A stretch of 64,000 nt of DNA from Planosporangium sp963837285 (GTDB taxonomy: Bacteria; Actinomycetota; Actinomycetes; Mycobacteriales; Micromonosporaceae): the NCBI GenBank assembly GCA_963837285.1, contig CAWIMS010000004.1, positions 124,001 through 188,000 on the forward strand, read 5' to 3'. The notes under the pieces are model-generated. The model was not told the origin of the DNA, made no database searches, and saw only the letters and a list, made by a program, of their open reading frames with translations. The position numbers and the translations under genes were made by a program. Below, in pieces: positions 27,111-36,210 of this stretch. The first letter of the stretch is position 1, and the number at the start of each line of letters is the position of its first letter.

Positions 27111-28112
27111 TCAGGAAATCCCGGCGCCGGCCTCCAGGATGGCGGCGTCGACGCGGTGGGCCAGGTCGACGTCGAGGGCCGTCACCGCGTCCGCCCGTCG
27201 GGTACGCACAACCAGCGTGGCGGTGGTGTCGTTCTCGCGGCCGATGTGCGGCCCGCGCCCGAACTCGGCGCGCAGCCGGTCGAGCCGCGACAGTACGCGG
27301 TCGAGATTGTCGGGTGGAAGCTCGATCGTACGCATCAAGGCCCGCTGGTTACCCGCCCACATCGGTAGGCGGGCGAGCGCGTCCCGCAGTTCGTCGTCGG
27401 TCAGTGGCGGCGTACGCCCGGTCGGGCCGACAATGCCGCCGCCGGTGGGTGGCGGGCTGGCCATCTCGTCGAGGTACTCGGGCAGGCCGAGGGTCGCGAC
27501 GAGAGCCGCGGCCTGCTGGGCGAAGGTACTGATCACCACGTGCGCCTGGTAGCGGGCCTGGTCGGGCGGTCGGTGCAGGATCCGGCTGACCTGGTTGACG
27601 AAGCCGGTCAGCGACCGCGGATAGTACGGCACGTTGATCGCGAAGTCGTCGTGCAGTTCGGCGGGCAGCGTCCGGAGCAGCAGTTGCCGGGCGGGCCAGT
27701 TGAGCGTCCTGGCCAGGGCGCTGAAGGTCGCCTCGGCGGCGGTTCGCGCGGTGTCGAAGTCCAGGTTGGCGTGCTCGGCTACGGCGGTGACGAACTCGCG
27801 GTACTGGATGAGGCCCATGAACTCGTCCGGCGATACCCCGAAGGCGGTCGGGTCCCAGCGCGGCCACGGCCGGCCCGGGCGTACCGGGGTCGGCTCGGAG
27901 CGCCGGTTCGACAGGGGCTTGTGTGCTCCGGCTGGGGGCGGCGGGCCGACGCGGTGCGACCGCTCAGCATGTTCGGGCTGCTTGGAGGCGCCGAGCGTCA
28001 CGCCGGCCTCGCTGGGCGCCTGCCCGGCCTCGCGTGCCTGCCTGGCCAGCGTGCGGCGGCGCTGGTTGTCGCCTTCCATCTGCTTCCCGCTCATCCGCGG
28101 CCACTTCCCCAT
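27111..28112 (-). CDS. DUF2267 protein with C-terminal pterin-dehydratase-like domain
   Basis: The protein (333 residues from 28112) has a polar, disordered N-terminus and then two DUF2267-type helical modules (M-G-L-I-Q-Y-R-E-F-V and L-P-A-E-L-H-D-D-F-A). The C-terminal 85 residues resemble the pterin-4a-carbinolamine dehydratase fold: L-T-D-D-E-L-R-D-A-L-A-R-L-P-M-W, then R-T-I-E-L-P-P, then H-R-V-D. The catalytic His-His pair appears reduced to P-H, so enzyme activity is doubtful. An ATG at 28094 with GGGAAG upstream is an alternative start. Confidence 0.72.
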   Translation of the reverse strand: MGKWPRMSGKQMEGDNQRRRTLARQAREAGQAPSEAGVTLGASKQPEHAERSHRVGPPPPAGAHKPLSNRRSEPTPVRPGRPWPRWDPTAFGVSPDEFMGLIQYREFVTAVAEHANLDFDTARTAAEATFSALARTLNWPARQLLLRTLPAELHDDFAINVPYYPRSLTGFVNQVSRILHRPPDQARYQAHVVISTFAQQAAALVATLGLPEYLDEMASPPPTGGGIVGPTGRTPPLTDDELRDALARLPMWAGNQRALMRTIELPPDNLDRVLSRLDRLRAEFGRGPHIGRENDTTATLVVRTRRADAVTALDVDLAHRVDAAILEAGAGIS

Positions 28113-28135
28113 GGGAAGGTGATCTAACCTGCCAC

Positions 28136-28212
28136 GATCCGGCACAACTTCCGGAAAATAGTGGCCTCAGCCAGGACGTGAGACCACAACTTCCGGGAAG
28201 TTGTGCCGATCA
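28136..28212. repeat. Palindromic element, copy 3 of a dispersed family
   Basis: The outer arms GGCACAACTTCCGG and CCGGGAAGTTGTGCC are inverted with one unpaired base. The interior contains GTGGCCTCAGCC as in copy 1 and an inner partner GAGACCAC. It lies in the promoter gap upstream of the DUF2267 gene and just before a tandem repeat. Confidence 0.75.
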
Positions 28213-28213
28213 T

Positions 28214-28298
28214 GGGGCGCCGACCACGGGGCGCCGACCACGGGGCGCCGACCACGGGGCGCCGACCACGGGTTGCGCCGACCACGGGGCGCCGACCA
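28214..28298. repeat. Tandem 14-bp repeat, about six units
   Basis: The unit GGGGCGCCGACCAC occurs four times in exact succession, then once with a 15-base variant and once exactly again. Each unit contains the self-complementary core GGCGCC. It precedes the membrane-protein gene by 75 bases. The units are adjacent without spacers, so it is a simple tandem repeat. Confidence 0.9.
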
Positions 28299-28373
28299 CG
28301 GCGGAGGGCGGTCGAGGTTGGGCCGATCGGGCGCCTCACGGCGGCGGTTCGCATTCCGTACACTGAGCGACCG

Positions 28374-30164
28374 ATGACGACCGACACCCCCACGCTGGTC
28401 ACGAGTCCCGCGCCGATCAGCGAAGACGAGCCGGTGCGCGAGCGTCCGCAGGACGTCCGGCGCGGCGACTGGTTCGCCGCGTTCGGCTACGTGCTGCTGG
28501 CCTTCTTCGTGACCAGCAAGCTCTGGCTGCACCCGCACGGCGTGATGCTGCGGGAGAACCGGCAGGACAACATCCAGTTCGAGTGGGTACTGCTCAACTC
28601 GGTCCGCACGCTGCGCCACCTGTCGGACCCGTTCTTCACCGATCTTTTCAACGCGCCGTACGGGGTCAACCTGATGGCGAACACGTCGGTGTGGGGGCTG
28701 GCGATCCCGCTGGCGCCGGCGACCGCGCTGCTCGGCCCGTCGGTGGCGTTCCGGATCATGCTGACCGCGGCCTACTTCGGGACCGCGCTGGCGTGGTACC
28801 ACGTGCTGTCGCGGTACGTCGTCAACAGCCGGCTCGCCGCGTTCGTCGGGGCGGGTGTCTGCGCGTTCGCCCCGGGGATGCTCGGCCAGGGCACCGGCCA
28901 TCCCAACGTGGTGGCCCAGTTCGTCTTCCCGTTCATCGTGTTGGTGCTGCTGCGCATGCGGCAGCCGGCCAACCCGGTCCGCAACGGGCTGCTGCTGGCC
29001 GGGCTCGTCACGTACCAGATCTTTGTCAACGAAGAGAGCTTGCTGATCGCGGCCTGTGCCCTCGGGGTTTTCGTGATCGCGTTCTGGGTGCAGCGACCAC
29101 AGGTGATCAAACCGGTGCTGCGCAGCTCGCTGGTGACGTTCGCGGTGACGGCCGCCGGGGTGCTGGTCCTCACCTGGTACCCGCTCTACCGGCAGTTCTT
29201 CGGCAAGCAGAGCTACCACGGCCTGCCGGACTGGGTCCTCGACTACAACACCGACCTGTACTCGTACGTGTCGTACGCGCAGCAGTCGCTCGCCGGCTCG
29301 AAGGGCACCGCCGAGCGCCTGGCCCAGGGCGTGTCCGAGCAGAACACGTTCTACGGCTGGGGCCTCGCCGCGCTGATGATCGTCGCTGTGGCGTGGCTGT
29401 GGCGGCGGGTCGCGGTGCGGGCGGTCGCCGTGACCGGCGCGGTGTTCCTGCTGCTCTCGCTCGGGCGGCACCTGACCGTGCGCGGCCACAAGACCGACAT
29501 CCCGGGGCCGTGGAAGCTGCTGTCCCGCGCGCCGCTGCTCGACACTGTGGTGCCGACCCGGCTGTCGCTGGTCGTGATCCCCATTGTCGGCGTGCTGATC
29601 GCGTTCTTCGTCGATCGGATCATGAGCGAGGGCGGGGCCGGATTCTGGACCCCGATGCGGGTACTCGGCGCGGGTGCGCTCGTCGCGGCCTTGCTGCCGA
29701 TCGCCCCGAAGCCGCTCGCCGTGGATGCCCGGCACGTCGCTCCGGCGTTCTTCTCGTCCGGTGCGTGGCGGCAGTATTCGCCGGACGGCGGCACGATCGG
29801 GCTGCTGCCGTTCGGCTGGCAGAGCGACCTCAACATGATGCAATGGCAGGCCGAGCAGGATCTCAACTTCAAAATCCTCAATGGGTACTTTCTGGGCCCG
29901 GACCCGGATCGGGCCGACAAGCAGGCCAAGTTCGGGGCCGGCTACTCGGTCGTCCGGTCGCTGCTCGACGAGGACCGCAGCACGCCGCTGACGGTGACCG
30001 CCGGCCAGCGGGCCGAGAGCCTGCGCGAGCTGCGGAGCTGGCACACCGACGCGCTGGTCCTGCCGGCCGACGCGCCGCACGCCGACGTCCTGCGGGACGG
30101 CGCGGAGCAGATCCTCGGCGGTGGCCACTACGTCGAGGGCAGCTGGGTCTGGCGGATTCCCTAA
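28374..30164 (+). CDS. Polytopic membrane protein, probable GT-C type glycosyltransferase
   Basis: The 596-residue protein has about ten hydrophobic helices followed by a C-terminal soluble region of about 160 residues. The first external loop carries acidic/polar residues (R-E-N-R-Q-D-N-I-Q-F-E-W), where lipid-linked sugar transferases of the GT-C fold keep catalytic Asp/Glu. An N-A-P-Y-G-V-N-L-M motif follows, as in actinobacterial membrane sugar transferases. The ATG at 28374 opens a polar N-terminus before the first helix. Enzyme activity is inferred from topology only. Its stop overlaps the convergent gene. Confidence 0.65.
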   Translation: MTTDTPTLVTSPAPISEDEPVRERPQDVRRGDWFAAFGYVLLAFFVTSKLWLHPHGVMLRENRQDNIQFEWVLLNSVRTLRHLSDPFFTDLFNAPYGVNLMANTSVWGLAIPLAPATALLGPSVAFRIMLTAAYFGTALAWYHVLSRYVVNSRLAAFVGAGVCAFAPGMLGQGTGHPNVVAQFVFPFIVLVLLRMRQPANPVRNGLLLAGLVTYQIFVNEESLLIAACALGVFVIAFWVQRPQVIKPVLRSSLVTFAVTAAGVLVLTWYPLYRQFFGKQSYHGLPDWVLDYNTDLYSYVSYAQQSLAGSKGTAERLAQGVSEQNTFYGWGLAALMIVAVAWLWRRVAVRAVAVTGAVFLLLSLGRHLTVRGHKTDIPGPWKLLSRAPLLDTVVPTRLSLVVIPIVGVLIAFFVDRIMSEGGAGFWTPMRVLGAGALVAALLPIAPKPLAVDARHVAPAFFSSGAWRQYSPDGGTIGLLPFGWQSDLNMMQWQAEQDLNFKILNGYFLGPDPDRADKQAKFGAGYSVVRSLLDEDRSTPLTVTAGQRAESLRELRSWHTDALVLPADAPHADVLRDGAEQILGGGHYVEGSWVWRIP

Positions 30165-31081
30165 CCCCTGCGCAGGTACATCCGGACCGTCGTGCCACCC
30201 GCGCGGCTGCGGATCTCGACCAGGTCGCAGAGCTGCCGCGTGATCCACAGGCCGTGGCCGTTCTCGCTGTCCGGGTTGGGCGGGAGGTAGCTGAACGTCG
30301 CGGCGGCGCCGGTACCCGGGTCGAACACCTCACACATCAGGAACCGCTCGTCCGCCCAGATCCGCACCTCGCCCTGGCCGGCACCGTGCCGGATCGCGTT
30401 GGTCGCCACCTCGTTGACAGCGAGTACCAGGTCGTCGACCAGGTTGGGGGCCAGCCCGAGACGTGCCGCCTCGGCGGCGGCGAAGTGCCGCACCGGAGCC
30501 GGGTCGCCGTCGAAGGCCAGCACCGAGTACCGGCCTTCCGGCGCTGGTGGCAGCTCGACCTCCCAGGAGGAGTAGAGACTCAGCGGGTCGCCGTAGTCGG
30601 CGCTCTGGGTGCCACCGCTGAGCTGCGGATGGGTACGCCGGGCCGCGGTGATCACCTCGGGTGGCAGGGTGCGTTGATCGTATGAGCAGATCATCCACGC
30701 TGGGGCGGCGGCGAACGCGATGTTGAGGCTGGCCTCGAACCGCTTCCAGCCGGCTGTCTCCAGCGGGTTCCACCCGTCCCACACCGGCTCGCCGATGACC
30801 CGGACCCGCTCCTGGCCGTCCCGGCGGGCCTGGACGTACCGGTGGCAGGCGGCCATCGTGCGACCTGGGGCGTCGTACCACTGCGCCGGGTCGACGAACT
30901 TCACGCTCGTCGCGGCCTGGCCCAGCTCGTCGCGCAGCAGCGCGGAGTTGGCCTTGGTCGCCACCGCGAGCACCGGGTCGCCGCGGTCGACCCCGTCGCG
31001 GACGAACGGGAGCACCGCGGCCAGGAACTGCTGGGCGTCCTCGTACAGGAGGGCCTGGTGGATCAGGGAGGGGTTGGTCAC
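30161..31081 (-). CDS. MEDS-domain sensor with C-terminal anti-sigma-type ATPase domain
   Basis: The 306-residue protein has an N-terminal MEDS (DcmR-like sensory) domain: H-Q-A-L-L-Y-E-D-A-Q-Q-F and later W-M-I-C-S-Y-D-Q-R-T-L-P. The C-terminal HATPase domain has the N-box N-E-V-A-T-N-A-I-R-H and G-H-G-L-W-I-T-R-Q. Such proteins are serine kinases of partner-switching systems that act on STAS-domain antagonists. Its GTG start overlaps the stop of a MEDS-STAS gene, so the likely partner is encoded immediately upstream. Confidence 0.85.
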   Translation of the reverse strand: MTNPSLIHQALLYEDAQQFLAAVLPFVRDGVDRGDPVLAVATKANSALLRDELGQAATSVKFVDPAQWYDAPGRTMAACHRYVQARRDGQERVRVIGEPVWDGWNPLETAGWKRFEASLNIAFAAAPAWMICSYDQRTLPPEVITAARRTHPQLSGGTQSADYGDPLSLYSSWEVELPPAPEGRYSVLAFDGDPAPVRHFAAAEAARLGLAPNLVDDLVLAVNEVATNAIRHGAGQGEVRIWADERFLMCEVFDPGTGAAATFSYLPPNPDSENGHGLWITRQLCDLVEIRSRAGGTTVRMYLRRG

Positions 31082-31932
31082 TGATCCACCTCCTCGGCGA
31101 AGCGCAGGCCGGGCGCGCGGTCCCAGCCGACGAGTCCGAACATCCTCCGCAAGGGGGGCGCGAGCCGCTTGACGATGAGGTGTCGCCCCGGCCCCAACGT
31201 TGCCGCGGCCCGCACTATCGTGCGTACCCCGGCGACGTCGATGAATTCCAACTCGCTCAGATCGATATGCAGATCGGGCTCGGGCCAGTTGGTGGCCAGC
31301 CGGAGGGTGCTGGCCAGCGCGCCGGACGTGGTCAGGTCGACGGCACCGGCCACCCGCAGCCCGCGCGGGTCGAACGTCGGCGTGATGCGCAACCGATGGT
31401 CGTCGTGCAACGGGTCGATCTGCACCACCCGCGGATGGCAGTCGATCACGCCGGTGACGGCGGCCTGGTCGAGCAGCCGCCGGTCGTACTGGCAGATCGC
31501 CGCCACCTCGCCGGAGTCGAAGACCCGGGCCAGGCGGTTCTCGTACTCGATCAGCGCCCGCCCGTCGGTGACCGGCCGCACGTCGGAGGTCATCTCGCTG
31601 CTGATCCGCAGGCCGGGGTAGCCGGCGTCGCGGGTCTGGCGGACCTCGACCCACAACGTGGTGACCACCACATCGGGCTCGAACCGGCGGAAGTCGAGGC
31701 GGCCCTCGTCGACGATCCGGCCGGTGTCGACGCCGGTCGCGGCGAGCCAGGCGCCGATCTGATCCGGGGCGGTCTGGCCGGCGTAGTAGATGATCCGTTC
31801 GCCGCGGGCGAGGCCGTCGAGAATGTAGGTGGTGAGGACCTCGCGCTGTTCCTCGTCGCTGGAGAAGGGCAGGCAGAGGTGATCACCCAGGCGCACCTTG
31901 CGGACCTGCCTGGTCCTGCCGGAGTTGAGCAC
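31078..31932 (-). CDS. MEDS-domain protein with C-terminal STAS domain
   Basis: The N-terminal MEDS domain shows L-G-D-H-L-C-L-P-F-S-S-D-E-E-Q-R and I-C-Q-Y-D-R-R. The C-terminal STAS (anti-anti-sigma) domain shows L-H-I-D-L-S-E-L-E-F-I-D-V-A-G-V, with a switchable residue at the usual helix start. The GTG at 31932 is preferred over one two codons upstream because GGGAGG then has five bases of spacing. Together with the next gene it makes a sensor pair for a partner-switching pathway; the sigma factor is not in the window. Confidence 0.85.
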   Translation of the reverse strand: MLNSGRTRQVRKVRLGDHLCLPFSSDEEQREVLTTYILDGLARGERIIYYAGQTAPDQIGAWLAATGVDTGRIVDEGRLDFRRFEPDVVVTTLWVEVRQTRDAGYPGLRISSEMTSDVRPVTDGRALIEYENRLARVFDSGEVAAICQYDRRLLDQAAVTGVIDCHPRVVQIDPLHDDHRLRITPTFDPRGLRVAGAVDLTTSGALASTLRLATNWPEPDLHIDLSELEFIDVAGVRTIVRAAATLGPGRHLIVKRLAPPLRRMFGLVGWDRAPGLRFAEEVDQ

Positions 31933-32013
31933 ATTCACCTCCCGCGAGCCGCATGGTCAACCTACCGGCGATGCATACCCGGCTCGACGGCGCGGGTAAA
32001 CGAAAGGCGCTTA

Positions 32014-32799
32014 TCAGGAGCTGCGGATGACGCAGCCGGTGCAGATCTTGGGCGTGGGCAGCGCGAACGCCAGGCAGCAGGTCCGGCGCTGCACCCACAG
32101 CCGGCCGCCCGGCTCCTGGGTGAGTTCCACCAGGTTGTCCAGGTCGAGGCCGGACAGCAGGGCGCTGGTCGCATCCAGGGTCGACCCTGGCAGCACGTCG
32201 GCCGCGCGGGAGATGGCGTGGGCGGCGCCCGACGCGAGCGAACCCCAGAGGGTACGGCGGCCGAGGTGTAGGCGCAGGTGCATCCGTTCGACGATCGGGC
32301 CCAGGTGGGTGTCGATCAGGCTGGTGCGCAGGGCGCCGAGCAGGGCCACTTCATTGGGTACGACCCGGATGCCGGGCCGGCCGAGCGCCGCCAGCGGGTC
32401 GCTGGGCAGCACGGCCACGTCCGGGTCGGTCAGGCCGGCGCACAGGAACGGCTGCCGGTCGGAGTAGCGCACGAGGACCTTGGCCGGCTCCAGCAGTGGC
32501 ACCCGCCGGGCGGTGGCCCAGCCGAGCACGGCGGGCAGCGCCACCCAGTACGCGTAGCACTTCCAGGCCAGTGCGGCGGCCACGTGGGGAGCCGTGTCCC
32601 AGCGCGCGCGGGCGACGTCGAGCATGTCGTCGAAGCCGTCGCCGTAAACGATCTCGCTGGCCGGGATCCAGCCGGTGCGGTCGCCGATGTACAGGCCGGG
32701 AACCACGCCGTGCACCGGGTACCGCCCGGTCATCGCGTCGAGTGCACCCAGAACAGGGCCGAGCGGCGTGACCGCGGCAGGACTGACGGCGGCCGTCAC
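32014..32799 (-). CDS. FhuF-like (2Fe-2S) siderophore-iron reductase
   Basis: The 261-residue protein has the C-terminal cluster motif R-R-T-C-C-L followed ten residues later by C-T-G-C, the C-C-x10-C-x2-C arrangement of FhuF, which reduces ferric siderophores in the cytoplasm. The rest matches the soluble, helical FhuF body. A GTG start at 32799 fits. A near-consensus IdeR/DmdR iron box lies about 100 bases upstream, so iron repression is likely. Confidence 0.85.
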   Translation of the reverse strand: MTAAVSPAAVTPLGPVLGALDAMTGRYPVHGVVPGLYIGDRTGWIPASEIVYGDGFDDMLDVARARWDTAPHVAAALAWKCYAYWVALPAVLGWATARRVPLLEPAKVLVRYSDRQPFLCAGLTDPDVAVLPSDPLAALGRPGIRVVPNEVALLGALRTSLIDTHLGPIVERMHLRLHLGRRTLWGSLASGAAHAISRAADVLPGSTLDATSALLSGLDLDNLVELTQEPGGRLWVQRRTCCLAFALPTPKICTGCVIRSS

Positions 32800-32897
32800 C
32801 GGTTGCCGCCGGCCGGCCGTCGAGCGGACCCGATTGTGGCTGCCACGAAGCTCATGTACCCCCTGTCGGCACCGTCAAGCGCCCACCATAGCGCGAA

Positions 32898-32915
32898 TTA
32901 GGAAAGCCTAACCAA
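32898..32915. promoter_or_regulatory. Iron box (IdeR/DmdR-type operator)
   Basis: TTAGGAAAGCCTAACCAA agrees closely with the actinobacterial iron-box consensus TTAGGTTAGGCTAACCTAA. It lies upstream of the FhuF-like gene and about 170 bases before the divergent regulator-deformylase gene. Iron-dependent repression of the reductase is inferred. Confidence 0.75.
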
Positions 32916-33081
32916 TGCGGCACTTGGACAGGGAGAGAACTAACAGACCGTCCATCGTCTATCGACCGAAAGTAATTTGTCAACCTCTGTGTCAGCAATC
33001 CGTCGCCGTCTGCCACCCCAACGGTCGCTCCGGAGACACTATTCGGACGGCTTTTACTCATACTGGCGGGGCCGGGGGTGC

Positions 33082-34768
33082 ATGACCACGGGCGACTCGC
33101 CCGCTCAGCGGGCCTCGGATGCGTTCGTCGCCGAGCTCGTTCGGTGGCGTGTCGATCGAGGCATGTCCAAGAAGCAGCTCGCCGCCGCGATGGGCTTCGA
33201 TCCGTCCTACGTCAGCCACGTCGAGGGCCGGCGGCACCGGCCAACCGAAGACTTCGCCCGCCGCGCCGAGGCGGTCCTGGACGCCGACGGTGCGATCTGG
33301 CAGCGCTTCCGGGAGTACGACGAGCTGCGGACCACCTCCCGGGTGCGCACCGGGACGCTCGGCCGCGACCCACCCGTACCCGAGCAGTGGTTGCCACCCG
33401 GCACCGGCCTGGTCGTCGAGCAGGAGATCGCCGAGCTGTCCTACGTGGACGGCGAGTACTGCTGCCGGGTCCGGCGTGCGCTGTACAACGCCGGCAGCGA
33501 GCCGGTCACCCGGTACCTGATCCGGATCGCCGTCGACCGGTACCCGGACGAGCCCGACCGGTCCAACCGGCACCACCGTGACCACCCGCTGACCTGGGAC
33601 GAGTTGCAGCTACGCGCGGCTGCCAGCGGCGAGCGACGATGGAGTGGCGGCCGAAGCACGACCGGGACGCGTTCAAGGAGGTCTGGCTGCTGTTCGAGAA
33701 CGCGGAGGGCCGGTTCCCGCTGTACCCGGGCCAGCGCGCGCACATCGAGTACGTCTACCGGGTCGGCATCGAGAAGTGGGGCCAGTGGTTCCAGCGCGCG
33801 GTCCGGCTGCCCACCCGGCACCTGACCGTGCGCCTGGACTTCCCGGTCGCGCTCGGGCCGCGAGGTGTGGGGCGTGGAGACCTCGTTGTCGACCGAGGAG
33901 GTGCCACTGCGTACCCCGATCGAGCAGGAGATCGACGGCGACCGGGCGATCTTCGAGTGGGCCACCGACGCGCCGCTGCTGCACGCCCGCTACCGGCTGG
34001 AGTGGCGGTTCCGGTCCCGCCCGCCGACCCTGCCGGGGCCGGCGACAGCGGCGGAGCCGACCAGCCCCGGCGCTGCTGGGCCGGCCGGCAACTCGCCGCC
34101 GCTCGGCGACTCGCTGCGCCCCGAGGGGGACGGCGAGGGGCGCGGTGCCTGGCCGGGCGCCGGCCAGCTCGGCGGCCTCGGCCGGTCGGCGACCATGCTA
34201 CCTCGCCGGGGTGCCCGGGCCAGCGACCGGATGCGGGCCGTCGGCATCGTGCAGCGGGGCGCCGAGATGCTGAAGCACGCCGGCCCGCCCGTTCGAGCTG
34301 CCCCGGCAGGAGCCGGTGGCCCGGGGCGTGGTGTCCCGGTTGTTCGCCGTGCTGGACCGGGTCGGCGGCCTGCACCCGTTCAGCAAGGGGGTCGGACTGG
34401 CCGCGCCCCAGCTCGGCCTCGGCTGGGCGGCCGCCGTCGTGCGCCCGGCCGATCCGGACGGGAAGCCGATCGTCCTGTTCAACCCGCGGATCGTGGAGAC
34501 CTCGCCGGAGCTGGACGAGCAGTACGAGGGATGCCTGTCGTTCTTCGACGTCCGGGGCATGGTGCACCGGCCGCTGCGGGTCGAGGTGGAAAGCACCCTG
34601 CCGAACGGTACCCACGTGATCAACCGGTTCGAGCGCGGCTGGCCCGGCTGGTCGCAGCACGAGATCGACCACCTGGCCGGGCTGCTCTACGTCGACCGGA
34701 TGCCGCCGGACGCGCCGCTGGTGCCGGTCGAGGAGTACCAGGAGACCGGCCAGCCCTGGCGGTATTAG
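33082..34768 (+). CDS. XRE regulator fused to peptide deformylase, with three frame breaks
   Basis: Read through three single-base shifts (near 33640, 33853 and 34283) this is one protein of about 560 residues. It starts with an XRE helix-turn-helix (M-S-K-K-Q-L-A-A-A-M-G-F-D-P-S-Y-V-S-H-V-E-G), continues with a beta-rich middle domain of the kind following such helices in actinobacteria, a disordered linker, and ends in a complete peptide deformylase. The deformylase motifs are G-V-G-L-A-A-P-Q, E-G-C-L-S and Q-H-E-I-D-H, with all metal ligands. No stop with a new start separates the halves. Deformylases remove formyl from nascent proteins; a DNA-binding deformylase is unusual. Confidence 0.75.
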
Positions 34769-35881
34769 ATATCGCCGAAGGCGTCGTACTTGATCCGCAT
34801 CGGCGGCACCTCCATCTCGGCCAGCGTGCGCAGCGTGGCCTTGACCATGGCGGGTGACCCGGAGACGAAGAAGTCGTGGTCGGCCCACGGGCCGTACCGG
34901 GCGACCACCTCGGAGATGTTGCCCTGCTCGCCGCCCCAGGTCGGGTCCTCGCTGCACGCCGGCACCACCGACAGCCACGGGTACCGGGCCGCCAGCGCGT
35001 TGCAGCTCGGCCAGGTCGTACAGGTCCTCGCGGTCCTGCGCGCCGAAGAAGACGTGCACCCAGCGGGTGCGGTTGGACCTGGTCAGCTCCTCGACCATCG
35101 CCTTGATCGGGGCGAGGCCGGTGCCGCCGGCCACGAAGACGATGTCCCGCGTCGACCGGCGGTCCAGGGTCATCGAGCCCATCGGCGCGGCGAGCCGGAT
35201 CATGTCGCCCGGCTTCAGCCGCCGGACCAGGGCGCTGGACACCCAGCCGGCGCCGAGCGCGCGGACGTGGAAGTCGAGCGTGTTCTCCTTGTTCGGCGCG
35301 TTGGCCGGCGAGTACAGCCGCCACATCCGCGGCTGGTACGCGGCACTCCACGCTGAGGTACTGGCCGGCCCGGTATTGCAGCGGCTGGAGCGGCTTGCAG
35401 GTGAACACGCGCGATGTCCCGGCCGCGCCGCTCGTGGCCGATCACCTCGGCGTGCCAGTACGGCGGAGAGGCGGCGTCCTCCTCGGCACCACGGATCATG
35501 GTGCGGGCGATCACGGCGTACGCGTCCCGCCAGGCCTGGTCGTACTCCACGCGTCCACTGGTCGCCGGCGAACGCCCGCAGCGCGTCCATCAGCGCGGCG
35601 CCGACGACGTCGTAGTGCTCGGGAAGGGTGTGGAACTTGCGGTGGTCGCGGCCGAGCGCCCGCAGGTATTCGTCGAAGCGCTCCGGGTCGTCGACGGTCT
35701 GCACGGCGGTGACGATCGCGCCCAGCAGTCTGGCCCGCTGCACGTCCATCTGCACCGGGAACAGGTCGCGCAGGTTCGGGTCGGTCAGGAACATGCGGGC
35801 GTAGAAATAGCTGGCCAGCTTGTCCTGCTGCTCCTCGACCAGCGTCCAGCTCTCCTTCAACAGCCGCGACAAACTGTACAT
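34765..35881 (-). CDS. Flavohaemoglobin-like protein, with four frame breaks
   Basis: The pieces add up to a globin plus FAD/NAD-reductase protein of about 370 residues, the type that detoxifies nitric oxide or senses oxygen. The globin part begins M-Y-S-L-S-R-L-L-K-E-S-W and carries L-F-P-V-Q-M and the proximal-side H-Y-D-V-V-G. The reductase part has P-R-M-W-R-L-Y-S-P-A-N-A-P (FAD), G-G-T-G-L-A-P-I-K-A-M and a C-terminal Y-D-A-F-G. Frames change near 35551, 35408, 35350 and 35000, each by one base. The ATG at 35881 follows AGAGGG. The stop overlaps that of the deformylase gene. Confidence 0.8.
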
Positions 35882-36210
35882 TGACGCCCTCTGATGTGTT
35901 CGGTCTTCGCGCCGCGGTGTGCGCCGCGATGGCCGGGTTTCGGCGAAGCGGGTCGGCGGTTCGGGTTGCGGTCCTGGTTTGGCCGGTGGCGTGTTCATGC
36001 GTTCGTGTGTGCGCCGTGACATAGCGTGCGCATGATCGTTGTTCGCGCATCGGACAGCCTGTGCGACGAGGGTCGCACTGTGCGTTAATCGGCGGTTGGT
36101 GTGCCGTTGCCTGTCCGAACGACCCCTCCCCGGACCCTCGAATCCACCCTTGTGTGCTAGTTGTGCTATCGAACGCGTGTACGAGTGCGGGTGGATCTAA
36201 GGTTAGGCGC
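35882..36210. other. Divergent intergenic region with a palindrome at 36061-36078
   Basis: No gene is seen in these 329 bases between the flavohaemoglobin and CPBP genes. GTGCGAC-GAGG-GTCGCAC (36061-36078) is a perfect 7-base inverted repeat that could be an operator. No recognised NsrR-type site was found by eye. Confidence 0.4.

Noticed and set aside
28214..28298. CRISPR array
   Set aside because: Units are 14 bases and directly adjacent without spacers, and no cas genes are nearby.
31078..31654. Single large protein spanning both MEDS genes in one frame
   Set aside because: The upstream part of that frame is Arg/Pro-rich noise; each MEDS gene has its own start and the correct domains in its own frame.
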